A stretch of DNA of 34,133 nucleotides from Desulfuromonas sp. (GTDB taxonomy: Bacteria > Desulfobacterota > Desulfuromonadia > Desulfuromonadales > UBA2294), in assembly GCA_002868925.1 (NCBI GenBank), contig PKTZ01000090.1:1-34133 (forward strand), written 5' to 3'. Below, one piece after another: positions 23,930 through 31,537 of the stretch; position 1 is the stretch's first letter, and each line of letters starts with the position of its first letter. The notes beneath the pieces were generated by a model. It was given only the letters and a program-made list of their open reading frames with translations. It had not been told where the DNA came from and made no database searches. Both the position numbers and the translations under genes were made by a program.

Positions 23930-24811
23930 TTATTCGGCAAACCCTGAAAAATCGTCCCACAGCGCCTGCGCCACCGGTCCGGCCGGCTTGTCCCGCATCC
24001 GCGCCACGCAGATCTCGACATCCATAGTCGAAGCGTACCCCCGGATTTCGAGGGGAACCAACCGCCCTTCCCTGAGCTCAGCCTTAATCAAGTGCTCATG
24101 CAGCCGCCCCCACCCCATTCCGGCGAGAAGAATCTCTTTTTTAGTCGCATGATCGGTGACATACCAGTGCCTTTCCTCGGCCAGGAAGCCGAAGCTTTGT
24201 GGCCTGGGGTGACGACTACTGTCTTTGACCACGACCTGCACAGCACCCTGCAGATCGGAAAGAGTGAGGACCTTTTTGCCAAAGCTGTTCCTGAAATCTG
24301 GAGCTGCAACCGTAATCAGACGGGATGATGTCAGAAAAGATGTCTCTAAGGAGAGGTTTTCCACGAACCAGGGGCTGACCGCCAGATCGGCCTCCCCCGA
24401 TTCCAGCCGTTCGAATGCGCCCCACAGGGTATCCCCGGTGATATTGAGCTGCGTGTCCGGAAATCTCTTCTCGCAATTACCGAGAGTCTTCAGGATCAGT
24501 GGCAAGGGGCAACTCGCCTCAATGGCAATATTGAGCTCCGGCTCGTTCCCCTGCGCCAGGTGTTTCGCCATCTCCTGCAACGTGCCGCTCTGCTTGAGGA
24601 TGCTACGGGCCTGCTGGCAGAGCTTCTCTCCCGCCGGTGTCAGGCTGGCCCGGTAGCTCTCGCGCGAGATAATCGACACCCCCAGTTCATCCTCAAGCTT
24701 CCTGATGGCAACACTGACGGTCGGCTGGGTTCGGTGCAGGCTTTCGGCAGCGGCAAGCACACCTCCGGTATCGGCAATCGCAACCAGCATACGTAGCTGT
24801 TCAAGAGTCAT
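23930..24811 (-). CDS. LysR-family transcriptional regulator
   Basis: A 293-residue LysR-type regulator. The N-terminal helix-turn-helix covers residues 1-60 (MTLEQLRMLVAIADTGG, AAAESLHRTQPTVSVAIRKLE), followed by the linker helix and a two-lobe effector-binding domain with ELNIAIEASCPLPLILKTL and SGEADLAVSP. The ATG at 24811 has GGAGGTG about 5 nt upstream; seven further in-frame codons upstream are not family-like. Divergent from yceI with a 132-nt AT-rich gap, the classical layout for a LysR regulator controlling the neighbouring gene and itself. The effector is unknown. The whole gene lies inside a perfect 16-bp inverted repeat. Confidence 0.93.
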   Translation of the reverse strand: MTLEQLRMLVAIADTGGVLAAAESLHRTQPTVSVAIRKLEDELGVSIISRESYRASLTPAGEKLCQQARSILKQSGTLQEMAKHLAQGNEPELNIAIEASCPLPLILKTLGNCEKRFPDTQLNITGDTLWGAFERLESGEADLAVSPWFVENLSLETSFLTSSRLITVAAPDFRNSFGKKVLTLSDLQGAVQVVVKDSSRHPRPQSFGFLAEERHWYVTDHATKKEILLAGMGWGRLHEHLIKAELREGRLVPLEIRGYASTMDVEICVARMRDKPAGPVAQALWDDFSGFAE

Positions 24812-24915
24812 AAAACACCTCCACAGTGACAATACAAATTATTTCTATATTTATTATCAATTTTAAATATTATTTTTTTATAGATGACCGTGCTAGTCTC
24901 GAATCATCGAACATA

Positions 24916-24931
24916 AAAACTATCCAATAAG
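24916..24931. repeat. right arm of the 16-bp inverted repeat, next to the yceI ribosome site
   Basis: AAAACTATCCAATAAG, exact reverse complement of 23885-23900. It overlaps the leader of yceI and ends at the GAGGAG ribosome site, so anything binding here could affect yceI expression. Confidence 0.75.
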
Positions 24932-24943
24932 AGGAGAACAAAA

Positions 24944-25525
24944 ATGATCTATAAAACTTTAACCGTACTCGCTGCCCTGATTTTCTTGGCCCAGTTGGCC
25001 ACTGCCGCCACCTACAAGGTCGATCCGGTTCATTCACAAGTTCAATTCACCGTCGATCACCTCGTCGTGTTCAAGGTGAGTGGCGCGTTCAACGAATACG
25101 AAGGTGAGATCGAGGCTGACCCGACATCGAAGACCCTCAAATCGGCTAATGCAAACATCAAGGTCGCATCGATCGACACCGACGAACCGAAACGGGACGA
25201 TCATCTCCGCAGCCCTGACTTCTTCGATGCAGCCAATCACCCGGAAATGACCTTTACCAGCAAACGGATCGAAGGACAGGGCAACGATATCACCGTCTAT
25301 GGTGACTTGACGATTCGCGGCACAACGAAGGAAGTCGCGCTCAAGGGGAGCTACCGTGGAGAGAACACTGACCCCTGGGGCAACGTCCGCTCAGGTTTCG
25401 CGGCATCAACAACCATCAACCGACACGACTACGGCCTGAGCTGGAACAAGGCGCTCGAAACCGGCGGCTTTGTTGTCGGTGACGACGTGACGATCGACCT
25501 CGAAATCCAGGGAATCCGACAGTAA
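24944..25525 (+). CDS. YceI-family periplasmic protein
   Basis: A 193-residue secreted lipocalin-like protein. Signal peptide 1-21 (LAALIFLAQLATA-A). The mature domain starts YKVDPVHSQVQFTVDHL, with ANIKVASIDTDEPKRDDHLRSPDFFDAANHPEMTF, GDLTIRGTTKEV and the C-terminal DYGLSWNKALETGGFVVGDDVTIDLEIQ, all standard YceI signatures. Family members bind polyisoprenoid or other amphiphilic ligands and are often induced by base, stress or redox change; the ligand here is unknown. AAGAGGAG lies 8 nt before the ATG. The divergent LysR gene is the likely regulator. The VOC gene follows by 39 nt and is probably co-transcribed. Confidence 0.95.
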   Translation: MIYKTLTVLAALIFLAQLATAATYKVDPVHSQVQFTVDHLVVFKVSGAFNEYEGEIEADPTSKTLKSANANIKVASIDTDEPKRDDHLRSPDFFDAANHPEMTFTSKRIEGQGNDITVYGDLTIRGTTKEVALKGSYRGENTDPWGNVRSGFAASTTINRHDYGLSWNKALETGGFVVGDDVTIDLEIQGIRQ

Positions 25526-25564
25526 GTAGTATCTGAATCAAGAGAGAGAAATGCGAGGTACCCT

Positions 25565-26002
25565 ATGAAAATCGGCCATGTTCACCTGAAAATACGCGAC
25601 ATGAAACGTTCGGTCGACTTCTACCGGCAATACCTCGGCATGGAAATCACTGAACAGCTGGGAGACGCCATGGTTTTCATGTCGGCCGGAACGATGCACC
25701 ACGAGCTGGCCCTTCAGGCGGTCGGACCGGATGCCCCCCTGCCCCGCCGGCACGATGTCGGTCTCTACCATATCGCCTTCGAGGTTCCGGACAAGCAATC
25801 TTTCGTCGAAGCCTTTCAAACCCTTAAAGACGGGGGAATCAATACTTATCCTGTCGATCATCGCATCAGCTGGGCGCTTTACTTCAGCGACCCGGACGGC
25901 AACGGCATCGAAATCTACTGGGACACGCGGGGAACTGCCTACGGCACCACCCGCTGGAACGGAGTCGACCAACCGCTTCCGGAAGAGAAACTTGCAAGTT
26001 AA
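25565..26002 (+). CDS. VOC-superfamily metalloprotein (glyoxalase / extradiol dioxygenase fold)
   Basis: A 145-residue vicinal-oxygen-chelate protein with two beta-alpha-beta-beta-beta modules. Metal ligands are visible: His of KIGHVHLKIRDM at the N-terminus, His of GLYHIAFEV in the middle and Glu of DPDGNGIEIYWD near the end. The first line with RSVDFYRQYLGMEI is the common VOC start. It most resembles catechol-2,3-dioxygenase-like single-domain proteins rather than GloA, but the substrate cannot be read. GAGGT sits about 5 nt before the ATG. It shares a transcript with yceI and ends at a strong intrinsic terminator. Confidence 0.88.
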   Translation: MKIGHVHLKIRDMKRSVDFYRQYLGMEITEQLGDAMVFMSAGTMHHELALQAVGPDAPLPRRHDVGLYHIAFEVPDKQSFVEAFQTLKDGGINTYPVDHRISWALYFSDPDGNGIEIYWDTRGTAYGTTRWNGVDQPLPEEKLAS

Positions 26003-26017
26003 CCTTTCAACGTATCA

Positions 26018-26053
26018 GGGAGCGACCTGCCCAGGTCGCTCCCTGCTTTTCTG
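26018..26053 (+). terminator. intrinsic terminator of the yceI-VOC unit
   Basis: Perfect 11-bp stem GGGAGCGACCT (26018-26028) and AGGTCGCTCCC (26033-26043) with loop GCCC, followed by TGCTTTTCTG. It begins 15 nt after the VOC stop. There is no T tract on the minus side, so it serves the plus strand. Confidence 0.92.
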
Positions 26054-26092
26054 ATAGACAACCACTTAATCTTCTAGAGTTGAAGACAGTAT

Positions 26093-26599
26093 TTATCGGC
26101 CTGACTGTTCCATCATCTTCTCGACAATCAGACCGGTCGGAATCGCAAAAAAAAGCGTCAGCAGTGATCGCCCGAGTGAAAAAGGCCAGCCCAGAAAACC
26201 GACCTCGAGCGGAATCATCGGTAGCTTGACCGCGTAGGCGGCCAGAACTATCGTCACCACGGCCCAGCGCGCCCCCTGCTTGCGGATTGTCATCAATAAC
26301 GGGAAGATGATGTAGGGCGGACCGATCAACAGAGTCCCGCAGAGTGCGGCGATGAGCAAGGCCTTGGGTCCGCTGTCCTGCCCCAGCAGGCGCGCTACAG
26401 TGTCGCGACTGATCCAGACCTGCACCAGCCCCACCAGACCCATTACAGCGAGTACCAACAGGCAAACCGAACCGAGGAGAGTGGCTCCCGACTGCAGGGC
26501 CATCAAGGCCTTCTCCGGCTTGACCCAACCGACCCACAGGTAGAGGAGCAGGGTCAGGCTGACCAGCCACTGCGAAACAAACCAACGCAGCACCATCAT
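26093..26599 (-). CDS. half-size permease of the YraQ/ArsP (DUF318) type, second half
   Basis: A 168-residue inner-membrane protein with four to five helices. Its second half has LCGTLLIGPPYIIFPLLMT, then an Arg/Lys-Gln-Gly-Ala loop, and VKLPMIPLEVGFLGWPFSLGR. The same pattern (IGPP..FP, LP.E...FGW.F.L.R) occurs in the protein encoded just upstream, so the two are related halves of a permease that is often one chain of about 320-350 residues. Starts at ATG 26599 overlapping the previous stop (ATGA), with GGGGG about 5 nt upstream. ArsP-type members export organoarsenicals, but nothing here proves that cargo. Confidence 0.75.
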   Translation of the reverse strand: MMVLRWFVSQWLVSLTLLLYLWVGWVKPEKALMALQSGATLLGSVCLLVLAVMGLVGLVQVWISRDTVARLLGQDSGPKALLIAALCGTLLIGPPYIIFPLLMTIRKQGARWAVVTIVLAAYAVKLPMIPLEVGFLGWPFSLGRSLLTLFFAIPTGLIVEKMMEQSGR

Positions 26600-27078
26600 A
26601 TCAGCCCCCCGATCAAAAGACCGATCAGTAAAGCCGAAACAAAAGTGACCGCATTTCGCCAGAGGGTGAACCGCCAGCCGAAAACGTGGGCTTCAACCGG
26701 CAGCGTCACCACCCCGACGGAAACCCAGGAGACGATAAAGGCAGCTGCCGCCGGGGGCCAGGCGCCGGATTCGATGAACGACCCGGCGATCGGGAATGCC
26801 GCAACCGGTGGACCGATCGCCACCGCTCCGGCCAACCCGCCGTTCAACAGAGAGAGAAAGTGGTTATCCGCCCCGAGCCAGGAGTGAACCAATTCCGGCG
26901 GCACGAACTCTTGAAACAGTCCGATCAGGGCAAAGATCGAGAGCAGCAGCGGAAACATTCGAAGTAATGTTTGGCGAGCGGCAGTAAGGCTCTGTCGACC
27001 CTTCTCTGCATCCTCTTTGAAACAGAAGAGATAGATGATGGCGATTGCCACCAGGTATATCAGGCCGGTCTTCAGCAT
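26596..27078 (-). CDS. half-size permease of the YraQ/ArsP (DUF318) type, first half
   Basis: A 160-residue inner-membrane protein. Helix 1 is GLIYLVAIAIIYLFCF; a cytoplasmic loop rich in Lys/Arg follows, then FPLLLSIFALIGLFQEFVP, LAGAVAIGPPVAAFPIAGSF, WPPAAAAFIVSWVSVGVVTLP and VTFVSALLIGLLIGGLI. The motif AIGPPVAAFPIAGSF is a hallmark of the predicted-permease family PF03773. It overlaps the second half by 4 nt and follows the cytochrome fusion gene by 39 nt on the same strand, so the three are likely one operon. No strong ribosome site precedes ATG 27078. Transported substrate unknown. Confidence 0.75.
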   Translation of the reverse strand: MLKTGLIYLVAIAIIYLFCFKEDAEKGRQSLTAARQTLLRMFPLLLSIFALIGLFQEFVPPELVHSWLGADNHFLSLLNGGLAGAVAIGPPVAAFPIAGSFIESGAWPPAAAAFIVSWVSVGVVTLPVEAHVFGWRFTLWRNAVTFVSALLIGLLIGGLI

Positions 27079-27117
27079 TTTTTAGAAACTACTTGTCGAG
27101 AGGAAGAATATCATCGA

Positions 27118-28020
27118 TCAACCCCATTTCCACAGCGCGATGATAAAGAGAATGATCAGAACGATCACCAGGTTCATGTAAGCGATCATGTAGAACTGAC
27201 GACCGGTGCCTGAGTTGGGGCTCTGGTTCGCCTCGTACTCACCGGCAACTTTCAGGCGCTCCATCACCTGTTCGTTATGCGGAGCCAGGGAGAGCGCTTC
27301 GGTGAGATCGGTTCCAGCCGTATGCCGTTTCATATGCTCCCCGTCCGCCCAGATGTCACTCTCAGTCGCATCATAAACCGTTCCGTTGTAGGCGAAGTAG
27401 CAGGGACGCCCATCCTTGCCGTCAAAAAAGCTGAGCGTCGCGGCATTGAAAGGTTCGCCGGGGACATGTTCTTTGTTCGTTTTTTTGCTGAGACGGGGGC
27501 CGATGATCTTAACCACGAAAATAGCCGAAATCATCATCAGCAGGTATAGGCCGACCTTGACGGAGAGCAAAATTCCGAACCTTGTATCGAATAACTGCGA
27601 CCAGGATGAGAAACGCATCACTGTCAGGAGCACCCCGGTAATACCGACAACCCAGAAAGACAACACCCCCACCATCTTCTCGCCGCGCGGTAATCCCTTG
27701 GCGGCATAGGCCGGCTTGAGGACGATGTGTACATAGAGGATCGTACCGAACCAGAGAACGGCAAACAAGATATGCAGATAACCGACGATAAGGCGAAAAA
27801 TATGGCCCAGTGTACCTGAGCTATCTTCAGTTTCGGTATCGTAAAGTTGAGCTAGGAACAACTCGCCATCGTCAGTCAATTCGCCGCCACCGGTCGGGTC
27901 GAGATGGCAATAGCTGCAGCTGTGGCCGCTGTTCAGCGCCATGTATTCAGTTGCGTCGGCATCGAAAACCGGAGCGATTACGATCAGCAAGATGATTGTG
28001 ACCAGAAAATGATTTCGCAT
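27118..28020 (-). CDS. membrane redox protein: c-haem motif, CopD-like helices and cytochrome b5-like domain
   Basis: A 300-residue multi-domain protein. Residues 1-23 are a signal peptide. A c-type haem site CSYCH (35-39) follows, with the LDPTGGGELT tail seen in small c-type haem proteins. Three helices (about 74-100, 117-138, 148-172) resemble the CopD/DUF2269-type membrane domain and carry His83 and His98. Residues about 196-262 are a cytochrome b5-like haem/steroid-binding domain (FFDGKDGRPCYFAYNGTVYDAT, WADGEHMKRHTAGTDLTEAL, LAPH). A C-terminal helix (about 276-297) anchors it. It has AAGGG 5 nt before ATG 28020. It probably moves electrons across or along the inner membrane. The combination is unusual, and the following permease halves may depend on it. 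Confidence 0.8.
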   Translation of the reverse strand: MRNHFLVTIILLIVIAPVFDADATEYMALNSGHSCSYCHLDPTGGGELTDDGELFLAQLYDTETEDSSGTLGHIFRLIVGYLHILFAVLWFGTILYVHIVLKPAYAAKGLPRGEKMVGVLSFWVVGITGVLLTVMRFSSWSQLFDTRFGILLSVKVGLYLLMMISAIFVVKIIGPRLSKKTNKEHVPGEPFNAATLSFFDGKDGRPCYFAYNGTVYDATESDIWADGEHMKRHTAGTDLTEALSLAPHNEQVMERLKVAGEYEANQSPNSGTGRQFYMIAYMNLVIVLIILFIIALWKWG

Positions 28021-28085
28021 AAAAACCCTTGCAGACTAGAATGGCACTAGTTTAAGCCCCTTTATCGTCGCAACGGAGTAAACTC

Positions 28086-28195
28086 GGGACCGTCCCCTCG
28101 CTTCACCGGGGGCTGTCCCGGATGTTTATGGCCAAGTAAACGTGCAGCTTCGCGGCGCAAAGACCTGGGACAGCCCCCCGTGCGGGGACAGCCCC
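28086..28195. repeat. REP-like inverted and direct GGGGCTGTCCC repeats
   Basis: GGGGGCTGTCCC (28108-28119) is the exact inverted match of GGGACAGCCCCC (28167-28178); GGGGACAGCCCC recurs directly at 28184-28195, and GGGACCGTCCCC, itself a short palindrome, sits at 28086-28097. A 12-bp stem with a 47-nt loop can form. The pattern is like dispersed REP-type palindromes. No gene is visible between 28020 and 28348. Confidence 0.7.
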
Positions 28196-28288
28196 GGTTT
28201 TGCTCTTTTATTATTGAACCTACGCGATGACACTATACCAGACCCGGGCCGTTGCCAAAACCTGAACCCGCATCGCGCTAACAAAATA

Positions 28289-28321
28289 CAAAAGCCTCAA
28301 CCATTTAGGCTGAGGCTTTTG
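28289..28321 (-). terminator. intrinsic terminator of the TRAP binding-protein gene
   Basis: Arms 28289-28299 and 28311-28321 form an 11-bp perfect stem with an 11-nt loop, read on minus as CAAAAGCCTCA ... TGAGGCTTTTG followed by TATTTTG. It starts 27 nt after the gene's stop. The A/T ends of the stem would also allow some activity on plus. Confidence 0.85.
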
Positions 28322-28347
28322 TGGAGAATCGTTGAGGCAATAGCGTT

Positions 28348-29394
28348 TCAGTCGGCGAGAGTTTTCCGGGCCAGGTTCAGATATTCGTTCCCGACCCTTT
28401 CGCCCCACGACTGGTATATTTTCTCGGCACCATTCTTTAGGGACTGCCAGTCCGACTCTTGCAGGGAGATAAACTCGATGCCGGCAGTTTTGGCATTGGT
28501 GATCTGCTCCTCCTGCTGCTGGCGAGTTAGCTTCCTTGCCGAGGCACTCTCTTCTGCGACAACTTTCAAGAAGGTGTCTCGAACCTCCGGTGGGAGCTTA
28601 TCCAGCCACTTCTTATTGACAATATGAACATACAACCCCTGGGCGTAATTGATGTCGGTGTAATACTTGGCAATATTGAATTTTTTGGAAATGTTGCAGA
28701 CGATCGGGGTGTGATCGAGTCCATCGATAACTCCGGTCTGCAGCGCCTGGGGAACATCCGGCCAGGGGAGGACTGTAAACTTGAGTCCCCAAGCCTTATA
28801 GGTATCGACGTTTACCGGAGCCTGGGCAATCCTGAAATTGACCGATTTGGCATCGGCAAGAGTTTTCACCGGGGTGGTTGTGGCCCAGCCATAACTGCCG
28901 TAACCGGTAAAATCGAGGACCTGCATCCCGCTTCTGAGCGGTGCATCCCGGAACGGCTGCCACAGGCTCGGTGTAGTGCGGAATTTATCCAGCTTATCGA
29001 AGGTATCGACAACAAAAGGTAGATTGACGATGCCGAGTCTCGGCGCGATATTAGCCGCAGCAACGGAAGAGCTCATCATCCCCTGCACCGCCCCGAACTT
29101 GAGTTTATTGATCACATCCTTCTCACCGCCGAGTTGACTGAGCGGGCGAAAATCGACGTAGAGGCGACCGTTCGTCTCTTCCCAGACCCGATCGCGAATA
29201 CGGAAGCCAACCGCAACCCCTTCGATGGCGGGGTGACCGACACAGGAAAGAAGGTAAGTGAACTCTGCTGTCGAAGGATCGAAACCCGGCTTCCAGTTTT
29301 CGAGGGGATCTTTTGCCGCCGCTGCAGATGTGCTGAAAAGACAGATCGTAAGTGTTGTGATTGCCAGAAATCGCAGAAATAGTGTCCGTTTCAT
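28348..29394 (-). CDS. TRAP transporter solute-binding protein (DctP family)
   Basis: A 348-residue periplasmic binding protein of the DctP/TAXI-neighbouring TRAP family. Signal peptide 1-26 (ITTLTICLFSTSAAAA). Family segments: GGEKDVINKLKFGAVQGMM, NLPFVVDTFDKLDKF, VLDFTGYGSYGWATTTPVKTLADAKSVNFRI, LPWPDVPQALQTGVIDGLDHTP and a long C-terminal helix. The Arg in NFRIAQAP is the usual carboxylate-binding Arg position, so an organic acid ligand is probable. GGAGAG lies about 6 nt before the ATG. The membrane subunits DctQ and DctM are not adjacent: upstream is an unrelated secreted protein, downstream a terminator, so it is an orphan binding subunit. A palindrome upstream (29482-29520) could be its operator. 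Confidence 0.92.
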   Translation of the reverse strand: MKRTLFLRFLAITTLTICLFSTSAAAAKDPLENWKPGFDPSTAEFTYLLSCVGHPAIEGVAVGFRIRDRVWEETNGRLYVDFRPLSQLGGEKDVINKLKFGAVQGMMSSSVAAANIAPRLGIVNLPFVVDTFDKLDKFRTTPSLWQPFRDAPLRSGMQVLDFTGYGSYGWATTTPVKTLADAKSVNFRIAQAPVNVDTYKAWGLKFTVLPWPDVPQALQTGVIDGLDHTPIVCNISKKFNIAKYYTDINYAQGLYVHIVNKKWLDKLPPEVRDTFLKVVAEESASARKLTRQQQEEQITNAKTAGIEFISLQESDWQSLKNGAEKIYQSWGERVGNEYLNLARKTLAD

Positions 29395-29481
29395 AAACTC
29401 TCTCCATGGGTAAAATGGTCAATTGAAAGCGAACGCTAACAGACGTTTTCTGGCCGGTCAAGAACTCCGTGTTTTTTTGAT

Positions 29482-29520
29482 ATAGTCAAACTTTTCAACA
29501 AGTTATACACTTTTGACTAT
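29482..29520. promoter_or_regulatory. palindrome upstream of the TRAP gene, candidate operator
   Basis: ATAGTCAAA (29482-29490) and its exact inverse TTTGACTAT (29512-29520), 21 nt apart, centre to centre 30 bp (about three helix turns), about 90 nt before the TRAP gene start. The gap 29395-29652 shows no gene; only a weak CCGA-ttga-TCGG hairpin at 29565-29576. Confidence 0.45.
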
Positions 29521-29652
29521 CTAAAAAAGCAAGGCCATTCAAGCCATAACATGTCGGCTCAAAACCGATTGATCGGAGAGAAGGTTCTTAGCAGAAAAGG
29601 CCTGAATGAAGAATTGCGATAATGTTAGCGGGTCAGGGTGGAAAAAGAGCCA

Positions 29653-30408
29653 TCAATCGACAATCGGGAAAGACCCTTCGGGCAACTTTTCATTAACCGT
29701 CAGGCGGATGATCGAAATAACCGAAATATTTTTCTGACCGGCGAAATTGTTCAACTTGAAAGGAAAAAGGACACCATCAACGTTGCGAAAATCCTCATAC
29801 TCGGTTCCCAAGAGACTGCGCCCCATCCCTCCCATGGAAAACGAAGCTTCAACCCTCCGGATCAGGTGTGTTTCGAAATCGATAAAGACGGTCAGTGCCG
29901 GCGCATCCTGCAACTGGACAGACAATACCTCCATCGGTCTACCGTGCAACTCTTCAATCCCCATGTGCTTCGCGCTGGCTGTTTCATCAGCCAGGCTCAT
30001 GGGTAAGTCGAGGTATCCATACTGATAGCGCATGGAGGAAAGAGAAATCGGATTTGCGTTGCGAAGCCTGTTCCCGCTCCCCTGCAACCCTTTGCCCCTG
30101 CTTAAAATTCTGACTTCCCCCTCCTTCTCAGGCATAATATCGATCCGCAACTCGCCAGGCCGCCGCATTGTCCGGGCATAACCGCCGGAAGTTCTTCGCA
30201 GAAAATCCTCGATTCGACCATGAGCAAAGACCGTTTTTATCTTTAAGATGTTCTGCTTTCCTCCGAAAGCCTCTAAAACTTGGGCAACTGTTTTACCGAG
30301 AGTCCCTTCATAAGCATTCACCTGACAGGGAAAAACAGCAAGTAGGAGAACAATGGGGAAGGTACACCGTTTGAGAATATGCATGAAATAATTCAACTTC
30401 TTTTTCAA
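29653..30408 (-). CDS. secreted protein of unknown function, LolA-like fold suspected
   Basis: A 251-residue exported protein. A hydrophobic stretch FPIVLLLAVFPCQVNA ends a signal peptide near residue 32. The mature part (TVAQVLEAFGGKQNILKIKTVFAHGRIEDF, RRPGELRIDI, VLSVQLQDAPALTVFIDFETHLIRRVEASF, GVLFPFKLNNF) has the alternating-strand pattern of LolA/LolB-like outer-membrane lipoprotein carriers, but no family-specific motif that I recognise. I use a TTG start at 30408 because AAGGAGG lies 7 nt upstream; ATG 30384 is the alternative and would give a cleaner signal peptide. It lies alone between rsgA and the TRAP gene. Codon use and GC content look slightly lower than its neighbours. Confidence 0.7.
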   Translation of the reverse strand: MKKKLNYFMHILKRCTFPIVLLLAVFPCQVNAYEGTLGKTVAQVLEAFGGKQNILKIKTVFAHGRIEDFLRRTSGGYARTMRRPGELRIDIMPEKEGEVRILSRGKGLQGSGNRLRNANPISLSSMRYQYGYLDLPMSLADETASAKHMGIEELHGRPMEVLSVQLQDAPALTVFIDFETHLIRRVEASFSMGGMGRSLLGTEYEDFRNVDGVLFPFKLNNFAGQKNISVISIIRLTVNEKLPEGSFPIVD

Positions 30409-30475
30409 ACTCCATCCTCCTTAAAGCTGCCTTCAGGATGATCACTATCTTTTCAAAAAGAGAAAAGAACCTTTA

Positions 30476-31534
30476 TCACTTCCCCTTCTTCTTGATCGAC
30501 ATTGCCGACTTGACCATCTTGCCAAAGGCCTTGTCCTTGCGCCGTTTTTCAACGAGGGTTTCAGACAACCTTTCCTGCTCAGCTCGGAGCTTGAGGTAAT
30601 TCTCGACCCGGCGCGGGTCGAGTTCACCGTCTTCAAGGGCGACAGCTACGGCGCAGCCAACCTCCCCCTGATGACGGCAATCGCGAAAACGGCACTGTCT
30701 TGCAACCTCTTCGACCTCGTCGAACAGGGTAGCGATCCCTTCCTCGCATTCGCCGAGCTGTAGCTCGCGCATCCCCGGGCTGTCGAGTAACAATCCACCC
30801 CGCGGCAGGAAATGGAGGCTGCGGGCGGTTGTAGTGTGGCGCCCTTTTTCGTCGACATCGCGGATGTCGCCTGTCAGTTGAACTTCAGTGCCGATAAGCG
30901 AGTTGATGATGGTCGACTTGCCGACCCCGGAGGAACCGACCAGGGCCACCGTCTGTCCACTGCCGCACCAATTGCGCAGCTGATCGACCGAATCCGGATC
31001 GCGCGAGTTGACCGCCTCGACAAAGAGATTGGCCCGAAGCGATGCCGCCTCTTTACGGAACGATTCAATATCGTCGACCATGTCGATCTTGGTTAGTACG
31101 ACGACCGGGGTGACACCGGCATCGAGCGCCATCGCCAGGTAGCGTTCGAGACGTGAGAGGTTAAAGTCGCGGTTGCATGAGCTGACGATAAAGAGGGTGT
31201 CGACGTTGGCCGCCAGCAGCTGGACCCGTACATCGCGGCCAGAGGCGATTCGACGAAACAAGCTTTTGCGGTGAAGCAGCTGCACTGGTTGGCGGGTGGT
31301 GGAATCGATCAGCAACCAGTCGCCGACCGTCGGCACGTTCTCCACATCTCCCAGCTTCCAGGTGCCGGGCAACGAAACCTGATCACGCCCGTTGCTGCCG
31401 ATAACGTCGATCAGTTGACCGTGGGTGGCAAAAACACGGGCCGGCTCGCAGGTTTCAATCGTTTCGGGATCAAGCTGCTGCTGGAAGAAGTGGCTCCAGC
31501 CGAGATCCGGGAGGGAAAATATCGATTCATTCAT
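30476..31534 (-). CDS. rsgA: ribosome small-subunit-dependent GTPase RsgA
   Basis: Circularly permuted GTPase, 352 residues, that checks late maturation of the 30S ribosomal subunit. N-terminal OB-fold to about residue 95. GTPase motifs come in permuted order: G4 TKID (148-151), G1 GSSGVGKST (200-208), switch Thr residues GRHTTT (231-236), G3 DSPG (251-254). The C-terminal zinc finger uses Cys281, Cys286, His288 and Cys294 (CRFRDCRHQGEVGC). A lysine-rich tail ends the protein. It begins 3 nt after hypF stops, so the two are co-transcribed, a pairing with no obvious functional logic. Length and all motifs are complete. Confidence 0.96.
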   Translation of the reverse strand: MNESIFSLPDLGWSHFFQQQLDPETIETCEPARVFATHGQLIDVIGSNGRDQVSLPGTWKLGDVENVPTVGDWLLIDSTTRQPVQLLHRKSLFRRIASGRDVRVQLLAANVDTLFIVSSCNRDFNLSRLERYLAMALDAGVTPVVVLTKIDMVDDIESFRKEAASLRANLFVEAVNSRDPDSVDQLRNWCGSGQTVALVGSSGVGKSTIINSLIGTEVQLTGDIRDVDEKGRHTTTARSLHFLPRGGLLLDSPGMRELQLGECEEGIATLFDEVEEVARQCRFRDCRHQGEVGCAVAVALEDGELDPRRVENYLKLRAEQERLSETLVEKRRKDKAFGKMVKSAMSIKKKGK

Positions 31535-31537
31535 CGT

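Noticed and set aside
23885-24931. Insertion sequence with the 16-bp repeats as ends
   Set aside because: The enclosed gene is a complete LysR regulator, not a transposase, and no target-site duplication flanks the arms; kept only as an unexplained inverted repeat.
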